Source of the DNA: an uncultured Clostridia bacterium
Lineage (GTDB): Bacteria; Bacillota; Clostridia; Oscillospirales; Ruminococcaceae
Assembly: GCA_947627985.1 (NCBI GenBank)
Contig: CANQYD010000002.1
Location: forward strand, 78,749 to 142,748
DNA length: 64,000 bases
Direction of reading: 5' to 3'
Shown: piece after piece, positions 34,063 through 44,049 of the stretch
Position numbering within the stretch: position 1 is the stretch's first letter
Layout of the letters: the number at the start of each line of letters is the position of its first letter
The notes under the pieces: generated by a model
Databases searched by the model: none
What the model saw: the letters and a program-made list of their open reading frames with translations, nothing else
Told to the model about the DNA's origin: nothing
Translations under genes and position numbers: made by a program

Positions 34063-34752
34063 GGGGGTGAGGGGGGCGCCTTGCTTCGCGTGGGAAAATG
34101 TGTGGGGGAACCCTTTTGGAAAAAGGGTTACCCCCACTCCCCTTTCCTAAATTTCACCCTCACCCCCAGCCCCCTCTCCATGAATGGAGAGGGGGTATGC
34201 CTCGCTTCGCTCGGCTGTGGGGCACCCCTGCGGGGTTCCCGCATGCCCCTCCGGCTTTCTCGAACCAGCCTTGTAAAAAGCTTTACTTCACATCTCGTCC
34301 AACATATTAGTTATGATGGGGACTCCCTGTGCCATGACTTTTTATTCCCTGCCCTGCCCGACCCTTTGGCAAAAGGTATTCGCAAATTTTCATGGAAAAT
34401 TTGCTCATGCTATTTTAAGCCCCCTCCCCAACCCCTCCCCGGCGGGGAGGGGCTTTTCGAGCCTCGCTTCGCTCGGCTCCGGGCGACTTCGTCGCCGGTT
34501 TTTTGTTGGGGGAACCCCCGGCGAGGGTTCCCCCGATGAAAACAGTCCACCGGACTGTTTTCATTTCCCCTTCCTGCGCTATTTGAACGATAAAAGCCCG
34601 AATATGTCCGCAAACGGACATATTCGGGCTTGGAGATTTCGCCCGTTGCGACGGGCGACTCGGGGGCTCTGCCCCCGAGACCCCCGCAGCCTTGAAAGGC
34701 TGGCGAACTTTTTGCCTTGTCCATTAGAAAGCTAAGTTCAGAATTATCCCCA
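34063..34752. repeat. Non-coding cluster of perfect hairpins
   Basis: About 690 bp with no convincing gene: open frames exist on both strands but consist of palindrome translations. Successive hairpins include AACCCTTTT/AAAAGGGTT with loop GGA (34117-34137), CCCCCTCTCCA/TGGAGAGGGGG (34171-34196), GAAAACAGTCC/GGACTGTTTTC with loop ACC (34537-34561), and a 14-bp stem CCCGAATATGTCCG/CGGACATATTCGGG with loop CAAA (34597-34628). The phrases CCTCGCTTCGCTCGGCT and CCCCTCCCC recur within the block. Confidence 0.75.
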
Positions 34753-36261
34753 CTATCTCCCCAAAATCTTATCCCGGAGTATCGAATTAAATACCGTCTT
34801 CCGCTCCTCCTCCGGCTTCGCGCCGTCGGACGTAAATCTCATCTCCGTCGGGGTGGCGTCGCTGAAGGGGGTCCATGTCGGGAGGGTGAATCCGCAAATA
34901 TCCTTGCCGTTCGGGTCGCCGGTTTTTACGAAATTGCAGAGATAATCGCTCATCTGCCTCGCAAGATCGTAATGCCTGCCGGTGAACGGTCTCCAGCACT
35001 TCGCCAGCGTCTCAAACCAGAACCAGAGGTCGACCGAATGGAAGGTCCCGGGGTCGTCCCAGCCCGGAATATCCGTCTCAAAGCGGTAATAATATCCCCG
35101 CCTGCCCTGCTTTGAGATCTCGTTGAAGAGCGCCTTGCAGGTCTGCTCGATGCCCGATGTTACGGCGCTTCTGCCGCTTTGGCTGAATTTTGCTTCGGGT
35201 TGATTCAGCAGCTCCCCTGCCCTGTCGCCGAAAATTTTTTCGACCGCGGATCTATATTCCTCCTCGGAATTTGCCGCAATAAAGCTCGGGAACTCGTCTT
35301 CGGTATTTCCCGCCATTATGACCGCGTCAACGCAGTTGCCCGCCAAAATCTGCTTAAACGGCTCGCCCGTCGAGAAAACATTGTCCTGAACCGTGAAAAA
35401 TCTCGGATGGGTCGAAACATATTCGTTATACTTTTGAAGGACCGTTTTGGCGTCGATATTTCTCGCTTCGGATATTGAATTCACGCCCAAAGTTTTTATG
35501 AATTCCGAGCCCGCGTTTTCCGCGCGTTCGAGGGTATTAGGCGTGCCGATTCCGCCCGGCATGTAGGGGCTTTTGATCATGCCGGACATCACTATCGCCC
35601 GCTTGAAAAGTCCCTTATTTTCCTTGCATGCAAGCTGGCTCATGACGCTTCCGCCGCCGGCTGACTGTCCGCCGATCGTGACCTCATCGGGGTTGCCGCC
35701 GAATGCCGAGATATTGCGGTTTACCCATCTAAGACCCGCCTGCTGGTCGAGAGATCCGAAGTTTGTCGGGGCGTCGGGCTGATCTTTAGTGAGCTCCGGG
35801 TGAGCCATGAATCCGAAGACGTTTAAGCGGTAGTTGACCGTCACGACGACGATCCCGCGGCGGGCTATCCTCTCGCCGTCGAACTCCATCTCGGCGGGAT
35901 ATCCCCACTGCAATCCGCCGCCGAAGAACCAGACATAGACCGGTAGCTTCTCGTCTGCGGATTTTGCCGGCGTCCAGACGTTGAGATATAGGCAGTCCTC
36001 GCCCATCGCGATCTCGGGATCGACGTGCCACTCGCGGCAGTAGATGTCGGTGCCGAGCCCGGGGGTGTCCTGCATCGAGATAGGCGCAAAGCGGAAGCAA
36101 TCGCGGACGCCTTCCCAATTTTCGGCGGGCTGAGGGGCTCTCCAGCGGTTTTCTCCCACAGGCGGGGCTGCGAAGGGAATGCCCTTGAATGCCGTGATCC
36201 TCGGGTCTGCGGCTTCTATTCCCCTGACCCAGCCGTTTTCGGTTTTTGCGGTTCTTAACAT
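34753..36261 (-). CDS. Type-B carboxylesterase
   Basis: 502 residues. Type-B signatures: FKGIPFAAPPVGENRWRAP at the start, EDCLYLNVWTP, oxyanion hole FFGGG (112-116), nucleophile Ser200 in GGQSAGGGS, acid in NTEDEFPSF and a C-terminal His in GTFHSVDLWFWF. It hydrolyses short-chain or aromatic esters. No signal peptide, so cytoplasmic. It follows GH31 and GH43 genes, which suggests removal of acetyl or feruloyl groups from imported hemicellulose fragments, an inference from context. AAAGGAGG precedes ATG 36261. Confidence 0.92.
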   Translation of the reverse strand: MLRTAKTENGWVRGIEAADPRITAFKGIPFAAPPVGENRWRAPQPAENWEGVRDCFRFAPISMQDTPGLGTDIYCREWHVDPEIAMGEDCLYLNVWTPAKSADEKLPVYVWFFGGGLQWGYPAEMEFDGERIARRGIVVVTVNYRLNVFGFMAHPELTKDQPDAPTNFGSLDQQAGLRWVNRNISAFGGNPDEVTIGGQSAGGGSVMSQLACKENKGLFKRAIVMSGMIKSPYMPGGIGTPNTLERAENAGSEFIKTLGVNSISEARNIDAKTVLQKYNEYVSTHPRFFTVQDNVFSTGEPFKQILAGNCVDAVIMAGNTEDEFPSFIAANSEEEYRSAVEKIFGDRAGELLNQPEAKFSQSGRSAVTSGIEQTCKALFNEISKQGRRGYYYRFETDIPGWDDPGTFHSVDLWFWFETLAKCWRPFTGRHYDLARQMSDYLCNFVKTGDPNGKDICGFTLPTWTPFSDATPTEMRFTSDGAKPEEERKTVFNSILRDKILGR

Positions 36262-36284
36262 GTAAATTCCTCCTTTAATGGATT

Positions 36285-37685
36285 TTATTTGTAAAGTGTA
36301 AAGGATTTAAGCTGAGGATTTCCCCCGCCCTTATATTCAAGATAGATCGCGTGAACGCCGTCGGGGATCGTGATATCGGATTTGAACTCGGTCCAGATGT
36401 TGGCGCTGATGACTTTTATCGAGCCTAGCGGATCGCCGTCCCAAGCGGTTTTAACGATAAATTCGCCGCCGCAGTAGCCTCTTACCGTGACCCCGACTTT
36501 ATGAATCCCGCGGCAGTCAAAATATTTAAAACCGGCTGTCACGGAGTCAAAGATATTAGTTAAATAGCCTACATTTTCATCGCCGTCGCCGCCGTCCTGA
36601 ACGACCTTCGGATTTGCGGGATTTCCGGTCATGTGGGTCTCGTTTTTGTTAAAGAGGTTGCAGCAGAGATACGCCGGATACTCCCCTTCGCCCGCAAGAG
36701 GTCCGCCGTTTAAGCCGCAGGATGTGATCTCGACCTGCGGGATCACGGGTCCCGGGAGTATCGATATCTTCTCGGCGCAGCCCTGCCGGGAGTACCATGT
36801 GCCGTTGGTGTGGCGGTGGTAGAAGATGTACCATTCGCCGTTTATCTCGACAATTGAGCCGTGGTTGTTGGCGCCGTATGCCATAGGCTTTGAGGCGGGT
36901 TTATATGTATCGATCCCCAGATCGCAGTTTGAGACGATCACCCCGCCGTATTCAAAGCCCTTTCTCGGCTCTTTTGATACGGCGTAGCAGAGCTCATGCA
37001 TGACCTGCGAAGAGTAGATAAAGACGTAGCTGCCGCCGATCTTTCTTATCGACGGGGCTTCAAAAAAGGCGTGACCTTCGTAGCCGGTGCCTAAGGAGTA
37101 CATACACCCCGGCGCTATTATCACCGGCTCCTCGATGACCGTCAGCATGTCGGGACCCAAGACCGTAGCCTGAACTCCGGTGCGGGATTTGTCTCCCAGA
37201 CCGCAAAAGCCGGTGTAGAGATAAGTCCTGTCCCCTTCCGTCAGAACGCCGGGGTCAAACTGCGGCTCGTCGCCCGCTCTCTCGCCGAGACGGGTGCCGT
37301 CGGGGTAGTGGACGTATCCGTAAAATTCATACTTCCCTGCCGGGCTGTCGCAGACGGCTACCGATACCACCGAGACCTTGTCGAGGACGTAGTATAAATA
37401 GTATCTGCCGTCGGGTCCTACGGTGACGTCGGGCGCATAGAGGCACATTCTGCCGTCGGGGTTTAAGGGATCGGAGGTCTTGGGGTAGATCACCCCTTCA
37501 TAGCGCCAGCTTCCGAGATCGTCGACGGGAGCCGACCAGCATACATAATCCCCGAGACAGAATACCCAGCCGTTTGAGAGATCGTGGGAGCCGTAGACGT
37601 AGACCCTGTCGCCGAAGACGTAGGGCTCGCCGTCGGGAATGTACTCCCAGGATGGGAGATAGGGATTGAAGGCTTGTTTTTTCAT
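36285..37685 (-). CDS. Glycoside hydrolase family 43 protein with C-terminal carbohydrate-binding-like domain
   Basis: 466 residues. The five-bladed propeller start IPDGEPYVFGDRVYVYGSHD supplies the base Asp18, APDVTV the modulating Asp86 and GHAFFEAPSI the acid Glu209. Residues from about 330 form a beta-rich module (FKYFDCRGIHKVGVTVRGYCGG ... AIYLEYKGGGNPQLKSFTLYK) like CBM6-type domains. GH43 enzymes are arabinofuranosidases or xylosidases. No signal peptide. The ATG overlaps the GH31 stop as ATGA, so it is translationally coupled to it. Confidence 0.9.
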   Translation of the reverse strand: MKKQAFNPYLPSWEYIPDGEPYVFGDRVYVYGSHDLSNGWVFCLGDYVCWSAPVDDLGSWRYEGVIYPKTSDPLNPDGRMCLYAPDVTVGPDGRYYLYYVLDKVSVVSVAVCDSPAGKYEFYGYVHYPDGTRLGERAGDEPQFDPGVLTEGDRTYLYTGFCGLGDKSRTGVQATVLGPDMLTVIEEPVIIAPGCMYSLGTGYEGHAFFEAPSIRKIGGSYVFIYSSQVMHELCYAVSKEPRKGFEYGGVIVSNCDLGIDTYKPASKPMAYGANNHGSIVEINGEWYIFYHRHTNGTWYSRQGCAEKISILPGPVIPQVEITSCGLNGGPLAGEGEYPAYLCCNLFNKNETHMTGNPANPKVVQDGGDGDENVGYLTNIFDSVTAGFKYFDCRGIHKVGVTVRGYCGGEFIVKTAWDGDPLGSIKVISANIWTEFKSDITIPDGVHAIYLEYKGGGNPQLKSFTLYK

Positions 37686-40036
37686 GATTTGTCCCCTTTC
37701 TGATATTTTACGCGGTATTTTCCGCCGTCACAGCCGTGGATAATTTCTTGATTTATCTCTCCCGCAGCTTCTATATAGGTAAATTTTGTTAAGCGGTACT
37801 CCCCTTTTTCGTAGCCGCAGCCGTCGCCCGAATCCTCATAGAGAATATATTCTCCGTCGGCTCCGGGGAAGATTTTTAAGATGATGTCATCGCCCTGCTC
37901 TTCGGTGGATAGCGCGGGTTCTGAGGTCGGGATTATCGCGCCCGCCTTTACAAATACCGGGATTTTGCCGATGGGTGATCTGATATCAGCCCAACCGGGG
38001 CTGTAGTGATCTCCCGATTCAAAATCATACCAGCCTCCCGGAGTTTCGGGAAGATATACGCGGCGCACAGGGTCTTTGCCGAGCTTTTGAGAGTTTACGC
38101 CGTAATAATACGGTTCATGAACTGGGCAGACCATCATCGAGCCGCAGAATATATACTGATCTTTTAGGGCTCTGGCTGTCGGGTCGTCGGGGTAATAAAA
38201 CGCGGGGTGCTCGATCATCGACTCCCCTAAAATGCTGCACTTTCCGGCGGAGGAGTAGATAAGGGGCAAGAGAGCGTAGCGAAGCTTATTTGCCGATATG
38301 ATCGCGTCATAGAAGGGAATGTCGGCGTTTTCGCAGAGGTATAATTCCCGCCTGAAATCCGTGCCGTGACCTCTGAAGATCGGAAGAAAAGCACCCCACT
38401 GATACCACCTTGTGAAGAGTTCGCGGTATCCTAAATCCTCAAAGCCGCCGTCGTAGTCGCCTCGCCAGAACCATTCCGCACCGTTTTTGACAAAGAATCC
38501 GCCGATGTCCGTCGTCCAGTAGGGGTGACCCGAGGCGCAGAAGTTTATGCCGGCTGAAATCTGCTTCGTGAGGGTGTCCCACGAGGCTGCCGTGTCCCCC
38601 GACCAAAGGATAGTGCCGAGGCTCTGACTTCCCGCGCCCGCGCTTCTTGTGAGGTTCAGGACGCGTTTTTCGGGATAATTCTGCCGCAGACCTTCATAGA
38701 CCCCGAGGGCGTGGTAGTAGCCGTAGAGGTTGGTCTTTTCGGCGGGAAGATGATTCTCGGTGAATGAGATATAGTCCCCGAAAAGCCTTGCGGGATCGGG
38801 TCGCTCAAGGCGGTTCCACTCGGGTGTGAAGGGTTCGCTGTTGTCGCACCAAAAGCCGTCGGCGATGTCGGTAAGCTGCCTTTGAAGCTGCGCCCAATAC
38901 ATCTTCCTGCCCTCCTCGGACAGTGCGTTGTAGACGTTCTGACCCGGGAGCATGAGGGAAGCTTCGGTGAATTCGCTGTAGTCGGGGGTGCCGGGGTCGG
39001 AGTTTGCCCAGATGGAGATTACAAAGTGCGCGTGGTTGTCATGCAGCTTTTTTATCATCTTCTCGGGAGTCGGGAAGCGGGATTTATCGAGCGTTTTCTG
39101 ACCCCACATTCCGTCCTGCCATGAACACCAGTCGAGGACGACGCAGTCAAGTCCGATTCCGCGGGCGCGGTAATTATCCGAAATATTTAAAATTTCCTCC
39201 TCGGTCTCATACCTCTCCTGCGACTGCCAGTAGCCGAATGCCCAGCGGGGAAGCATCGACGCCGAGCCGGTGAGCTGCCGATATCCCTTCACCGCGTTTC
39301 CCATGCTCCCGCCGTTTATGAAGTAGATATCGATCTGCGGGACTGCTTCAAAGTAGAGCCTTGCTTCGCCGTCTGTGTCGGAAAAGATGAAGGGGCTGCC
39401 GACATTTGCCAAAATTCCCCAGCCGAGACTTGAGACCGCAAAGGGTATCGCGATTTTTCGGTTCGCCTGATGACCGTAGACCGTCTTGCCCCGAAGGTCG
39501 CAGAAGCCGTCCTCATGCTGTCCGAAGCCGTAGACCGATTCGCCCTCAGAGAGCCTGAAATTTAAGGTTGCGTGGAAACTCACGCCGTCCTCGATCCTCT
39601 GAGACTCCTTCATCACGAGCTTCTCCCCGTCGGCTGTAGATATCTTCTCGGTTTTGCCGGACAGGGTTTTGTAGACCGTGAACCGCTCGAGGACTCGGCT
39701 GTCTTTTTCGGCTTCGTTAAGGAGAATTTTGCCGTCTTTATCAAGCCATCTTAATGAGCCCGTTTGAAGATTTATTTCGGCGGTGAGATTTTTTAAATTA
39801 AGTTTTAAAACGCCGTCCGATGCGGTGTAATCCCAATCTTCAAAAGCGGGAGGATCGGGTATGCCGTCATAATCGGAGGGCAAAATATCGCTGCCCAAAG
39901 TCTCGCGGAGGCGGATAATGCCGTCCGAGACGGGTGAGAGGCAGATCAGGGAATGATCCGACTTCAAATACAGCGAGCCGGATTTTCTGACGATTTCTGT
40001 GATGACTTTTGAGGGAGCCTTTCGGGCATAGAGCAT
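37682..40036 (-). CDS. Glycoside hydrolase family 31 (alpha-glucosidase/alpha-xylosidase)
   Basis: 784 residues from ATG 40036, chosen over an upstream GTG because GAGGTG lies 6 nt before it. The N-terminal beta-sandwich is followed by the barrel with YWQSQERYETEEEIL, nucleophile Asp (about 398) in DGFWCDNSEPF and acid Asp (about 481) in WSGDTAASW. The alpha-xylosidase and alpha-glucosidase subtypes cannot be separated by eye. Cytoplasmic. First gene of the GH31-GH43-esterase operon. Confidence 0.93.
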   Translation of the reverse strand: MLYARKAPSKVITEIVRKSGSLYLKSDHSLICLSPVSDGIIRLRETLGSDILPSDYDGIPDPPAFEDWDYTASDGVLKLNLKNLTAEINLQTGSLRWLDKDGKILLNEAEKDSRVLERFTVYKTLSGKTEKISTADGEKLVMKESQRIEDGVSFHATLNFRLSEGESVYGFGQHEDGFCDLRGKTVYGHQANRKIAIPFAVSSLGWGILANVGSPFIFSDTDGEARLYFEAVPQIDIYFINGGSMGNAVKGYRQLTGSASMLPRWAFGYWQSQERYETEEEILNISDNYRARGIGLDCVVLDWCSWQDGMWGQKTLDKSRFPTPEKMIKKLHDNHAHFVISIWANSDPGTPDYSEFTEASLMLPGQNVYNALSEEGRKMYWAQLQRQLTDIADGFWCDNSEPFTPEWNRLERPDPARLFGDYISFTENHLPAEKTNLYGYYHALGVYEGLRQNYPEKRVLNLTRSAGAGSQSLGTILWSGDTAASWDTLTKQISAGINFCASGHPYWTTDIGGFFVKNGAEWFWRGDYDGGFEDLGYRELFTRWYQWGAFLPIFRGHGTDFRRELYLCENADIPFYDAIISANKLRYALLPLIYSSAGKCSILGESMIEHPAFYYPDDPTARALKDQYIFCGSMMVCPVHEPYYYGVNSQKLGKDPVRRVYLPETPGGWYDFESGDHYSPGWADIRSPIGKIPVFVKAGAIIPTSEPALSTEEQGDDIILKIFPGADGEYILYEDSGDGCGYEKGEYRLTKFTYIEAAGEINQEIIHGCDGGKYRVKYQKGDKS

Positions 40037-40068
40037 ATTCAACACCTCTTAAAATAGCGGTTAATTTC

Positions 40069-40097
40069 ATCATACCGCAAATGCGAAAAATTGACAA
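40069..40097 (-). promoter_or_regulatory. Promoter of the GH31-GH43-esterase operon
   Basis: Minus strand TTGTCA (40092-40097), 17-bp spacer, TATGAT (40069-40074). No clear operator was identified. Confidence 0.7.
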
Positions 40098-40135
40098 TGA
40101 TATTTCGGCGGATAATGATTGATTTATTATCATAT

Positions 40136-40168
40136 AAAAATCGGGGTGCGGAAAAATCCGTACCCCGA
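40136..40168 (-). terminator. Terminator of the ABC exporter operon
   Basis: Minus strand stem TCGGGGTACGGA/TCCGCACCCCGA followed by five T residues, 11 bp after the stop at 40179. Confidence 0.9.
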
Positions 40169-40178
40169 AAATTTTGGG

Positions 40179-42113
40179 TCAATCGAGTTCCTTGACGCCG
40201 GTGTAGAGCTCGTAATATCTGCCTTTTAATTCCAGCAGCTGCTCGTGAGTGCCGCGCTCGATTATCTCACCGTGCTCCAAGACCATGATGGCGTTGGAGT
40301 TTCGTACCGTTGAGAGGCGGTGCGCGATGACAAAGGTCGTGCGGTTCTTCATCAGTCTGTCCATGCCGTGCTCGATGTGCCGTTCGGTCCTTGTATCGAC
40401 CGAGGAGGTCGCTTCATCAAGAACAAGTATCGGTGCCTTTGAGACCGCTGCTCTTGCGATATTTAGAAGCTGTCTCTGACCCTGCGAGAGGTTCGCGCCG
40501 TCGCCTTCAAGAACGGTGTCGTAGCCGTTTTCAAGCCGCATGATGAAGCTGTGCGCGGAGGCGGTCTTTGCGGCGGCTACTATCTCCTCGTCCGTAGCGT
40601 CGGGTCTGCCGTAGCGGATATTGTCCTTTACGGTTCCGGTGAAAAGGTGGGTGTCCTGCAAAACCATCGCGATGTTGTCCCTGAGATAGTCGCGCTTGTA
40701 GTTTCTGACGTCGATGCCGTCGATAAGTATCTCGCCCTGCTCGATGTCGTAGAAGCGGTTCAAGAGGTTTGTGATGGTGGTCTTTCCGGCGCCCGTCGAG
40801 CCGACAAAGGCGATCTTCTGTCCCGCGTGTGCGTAGAGGTTGATGTCCTTTAAGACGGTCTTGTCGGGGTTGTAGCCGAAGGTGACGTTTTTCATGACCA
40901 CTTCGCCCTCGATGGGCTTTGTGGAGGCGTTTTCAACGTCAGGAGCCTCGGGCGCCGTATCCATCACTTCAAATACTCTCTCGGCGCCGGCAAGTGCCGC
41001 AAACAGGGTCGTCATCTGCTGGGAGATCATGTTGATCGGCATAGAGAACTGCCTTGAATACTGCGCAAACATCGTTAAACCTCCGGCGGTCAGGCGGTTA
41101 AATACCATGAGTATTCCGCCGACGCCGATGGTGACGGCATAGCTGATCTGCGAGGTGTTGCCCATGATGGGTCCCATCACGCCGCCCCAGAACTGCGCCC
41201 TGAACTGCTTGTCGCGCATGTCGTCGTTCAGCTCGTCAAATTCCTTGACGCAGGTATCTTCATGATTAAATACTTTAATTACTTTCTGACCCGTGACGGT
41301 CTCCTCGGTGTAGCCGTTGACGGCTCCCAAGGCTGCCTGCTGTCCGCTGTAATATTTGGAGGAAAGCTTTGCTATCGCTCCTCCGCCGAGCGTAAAGATC
41401 GGGATAAAGAATACGGTTATCAGCGTTAAAATCCAGTTGGTCGTTATCATGAATACGAACGTGCCGATAAGCTGAACCGAGCCGGAGAAGAGCTGCGTCA
41501 AGGAGTTATTTATCATGATGTCGATGTTGTCGATATCGTTTGTGAACCTCGACATGATTTCACCGGTGGGGTTGGAGTCGAAGTATCTGACCGGGAGGCG
41601 CTGGAGCTTCGTAAACAGGTCGTTTCTGATGTTCTGGATAGAGCCCTGCGAGATAGTCAGCATCAGCCTTGCCTGAGTGTAGGTGGTGATGATGTTTATG
41701 CCGTAGACTATCGCGATGATGGTGCTCACCGAGATGATGAACGATACCACGTCGCTTCTCTGCATTCCCGCTGCAGCCGCTCCCGAAATGCCGGAGAGAA
41801 GGGTGTCCGCGAGCTTTTCGGGCGCCGACATATTGATCTCGGCTCCCGTCACGAATACATATAGACGGTTGATGACCGGCGCTATCATGTAAGAGCCCAA
41901 AAGGGTCGTGAGGGTGGAGATCAGCATGCATACCAATACCCCGATGAGGCGGAACCTGAAGGGCTTCATGTAGCTCAGCATTCTCGCTATCGTCTTGCGG
42001 GAATTTTTCATCTTGCCGCCGCCCTGGATTCTCGGTCCGCCGGGACCTCCTCGGCGCTCTGCCGTAGCCTTTTTGTTGTACTGCTTTTGCAGCTGTTCAA
42101 GAGTGCGCGCCAT
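40179..42113 (-). CDS. Heterodimeric ABC exporter subunit (catalytic-site Walker B)
   Basis: 644 residues: basic N-terminal extension, six-helix membrane domain (about 45-345), then ATPase domain. Walker A GSTGAGKTT, signature LSQGQRQLLNIARA (LSGGQ changed to LSQGQ), Walker B ILVLDEATSSVD with the catalytic Glu, and the H-loop IAHRLST. The ATG shares one base with the upstream stop (TAATG). It forms a pair with the next ABC gene, probably as a drug or lipid exporter. Confidence 0.95.
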   Translation of the reverse strand: MARTLEQLQKQYNKKATAERRGGPGGPRIQGGGKMKNSRKTIARMLSYMKPFRFRLIGVLVCMLISTLTTLLGSYMIAPVINRLYVFVTGAEINMSAPEKLADTLLSGISGAAAAGMQRSDVVSFIISVSTIIAIVYGINIITTYTQARLMLTISQGSIQNIRNDLFTKLQRLPVRYFDSNPTGEIMSRFTNDIDNIDIMINNSLTQLFSGSVQLIGTFVFMITTNWILTLITVFFIPIFTLGGGAIAKLSSKYYSGQQAALGAVNGYTEETVTGQKVIKVFNHEDTCVKEFDELNDDMRDKQFRAQFWGGVMGPIMGNTSQISYAVTIGVGGILMVFNRLTAGGLTMFAQYSRQFSMPINMISQQMTTLFAALAGAERVFEVMDTAPEAPDVENASTKPIEGEVVMKNVTFGYNPDKTVLKDINLYAHAGQKIAFVGSTGAGKTTITNLLNRFYDIEQGEILIDGIDVRNYKRDYLRDNIAMVLQDTHLFTGTVKDNIRYGRPDATDEEIVAAAKTASAHSFIMRLENGYDTVLEGDGANLSQGQRQLLNIARAAVSKAPILVLDEATSSVDTRTERHIEHGMDRLMKNRTTFVIAHRLSTVRNSNAIMVLEHGEIIERGTHEQLLELKGRYYELYTGVKELD

Positions 42114-43885
42114 TACTTCCCCGCCTCCTTTCTCTCGGAGTCATTCTGGGAATAGTAAATCTCCTGATAGGGTTCGTTGTTCGCGAGCAGCTCCTCATGA
42201 GTGCCGATACCGGCGATCTTTCCTTCATTCATGACGATGATCATGTCGGCGTCCTTTACCGATGTGATCCTCTGGGCGATGATGATCTTGGTGGAGTCTG
42301 CAAGTTCATTTCTGAATGCCTCGCGTATCTGCGCCTCGGTCGCCGTGTCGACGGCTGATGTGGAGTCATCAAGTATCAAAACCTTCGGCTTTTTAAGAAG
42401 CGCCCTTGCGATACAAAGTCTCTGCTTCTGTCCGCCCGAGACGTTGGTGCCGCCCTGATCCAAAAGCGTTTCATATCCGTCGGTGAAGGAGCTGACGAAT
42501 TTATCCGCCTGAGCGCTGGAAGCCGCGGCTTTTACCTCTTCGTCGGTGGCGTTTTCATCACCCCAGCGGAGGTTTTCGGCAATAGAGCCCGAGAAGAGCG
42601 TGTTCTGCTGCAAGACCATGCCGACGCCCTCTCTTAAATTGTAGAGGCTGTAGTCCTTGACGTTCACGCCGTCCACCAACACTTCGCCGCTGTCTACGTC
42701 GTAAAGACGGGAGATGAGGGAGACAAGAGTCGTCTTGCCGCAGCCCGTCGAGCCGACGATTCCGGTGACGGATTTTGCCGGGATTTTGAGGTTGATGTCG
42801 TCAAGAACCGGGTCTGCCGAGTTTTTATAATATCTGAATGTGACGTTTTTGAATTCGATCTCGCCGTTTTGGACGGTAAGCTCTTTATGAGCCGCGTTTT
42901 CATCGGATATGTCGGGGACTTCGTCCAAAACTTCCGCAATTCTCTTGGCGGACGCCAAAGAACGCGAAGCCGTCATAAAGAGCATCGAGACCATCATCAG
43001 CGAGGACAAAATCTGCGTAGCGTATGAGATAAACTGCGACAGATCGCCCACTTCCATGCCGAAGTCGAGGACGATGTTTCCGCCCATGAAGAGTATCGCG
43101 ATGATCGTCGCGTTCATGACAAGGGTCATGATCGGGCTCATGAAGATGACGACCTTCATCGCGCCCATGGCTGTGTCCTTTAAATCCTTGTTGGCGCGCT
43201 CAAATTTTTCGATCTCATACTCCTCACGGGTGAAGGATTTGACGACGCGGACGTTGGTGACGTTTTCCTGAACGTCGGAGTTTAAGGCGTCGATCTTCTT
43301 CTGGACCCGCGAGAATCTTGAGAAGCCCTTGGCGATGATGAGCGCTATTCCGCATACCAAAACAGGCACCGCAACCGCAAATATCGCCGAAAGAGAGGGC
43401 TGCAAGGATATCGCCATTATAAGAGCGGCGATAAGCATTCCCGGCGAGCGGATCGCCATTCTCAAAAGCATGTTAATGAAGTTCTGGAGCTGGGTGACGT
43501 CGTTTGTCATTCTTGTGACGAGTGAGCCCGTCGAGAATTTATCGATATTTGCAAACGAGAAATTCTGCACGCGCCTGAAAATATCACGCCTCAGATCACC
43601 CGCAAAATTGACCGCGGCTTTTGCGCCGAAATACGCTCCTCCGACTCCTCCCGCCATCATTAAAAGCGCCATGCCGATCATTCCCACCATGACAAGAAGG
43701 CTGTTGCCGACCGTCAGCACCCCGTCCTTTGCGGAGTTGATGACGTAGCCCAAGAGCTTCGGCATGACCACCTCGCCGATGACTTCGACGACCATGCATA
43801 TCGGTCCCAAGATGAAATACGGAAGGTAGGGAGATATGTACTTGTACCAGTTGTGTTTCAAGATTTTTCCGTGCTCTCCTTTCAT
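42113..43885 (-). CDS. Heterodimeric ABC exporter subunit (degenerate site)
   Basis: 590 residues with a six-helix membrane domain and an ATPase domain. Walker A GSTGCGKTT, signature VSGGQKQRLCIARA, Walker B VLILDDSTSAVD in which Asp replaces the catalytic Glu, and IAQRITS in place of the usual H-loop His. With the LSQGQ of its partner this makes one non-hydrolysing site, the typical asymmetry of BmrCD/TM287-288-type exporters. Expression is likely set by the MarR gene upstream. Confidence 0.95.
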   Translation of the reverse strand: MKGEHGKILKHNWYKYISPYLPYFILGPICMVVEVIGEVVMPKLLGYVINSAKDGVLTVGNSLLVMVGMIGMALLMMAGGVGGAYFGAKAAVNFAGDLRRDIFRRVQNFSFANIDKFSTGSLVTRMTNDVTQLQNFINMLLRMAIRSPGMLIAALIMAISLQPSLSAIFAVAVPVLVCGIALIIAKGFSRFSRVQKKIDALNSDVQENVTNVRVVKSFTREEYEIEKFERANKDLKDTAMGAMKVVIFMSPIMTLVMNATIIAILFMGGNIVLDFGMEVGDLSQFISYATQILSSLMMVSMLFMTASRSLASAKRIAEVLDEVPDISDENAAHKELTVQNGEIEFKNVTFRYYKNSADPVLDDINLKIPAKSVTGIVGSTGCGKTTLVSLISRLYDVDSGEVLVDGVNVKDYSLYNLREGVGMVLQQNTLFSGSIAENLRWGDENATDEEVKAAASSAQADKFVSSFTDGYETLLDQGGTNVSGGQKQRLCIARALLKKPKVLILDDSTSAVDTATEAQIREAFRNELADSTKIIIAQRITSVKDADMIIVMNEGKIAGIGTHEELLANNEPYQEIYYSQNDSERKEAGK

Positions 43886-44009
43886 AAAGACGACGGGAAT
43901 CCCTTAACATAATCGGGTTCCCGCTTTTTGAATTTGCATACAGATATATATGCAGATATTTTATCCGGAAAAATGCTTCCGAATACTGTTAATTTTGTTC
44001 ATACAATCC

Positions 44010-44032
44010 AAGGCGCCCGGTAAAGGCGCCTT
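44010..44032 (-). terminator. Hairpin between marR and ABC genes
   Basis: 8-bp stem AAGGCGCC/GGCGCCTT without a T run directly after; a possible weak terminator or attenuator. Confidence 0.45.
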
Positions 44033-44049
44033 TAATTGCATGATGTTAA

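Noticed and set aside
34081..34735. Several open reading frames of 70-150 codons on both strands
   Set aside because: They run through hairpins, lack ribosome binding sites and have Pro/Arg/Ser-rich translations typical of GC-rich palindromes.
34063..34740. CRISPR-like array
   Set aside because: The recurring phrases are palindromes of different sequence and irregular spacing, not identical repeats with unique spacers, and no cas gene is nearby.
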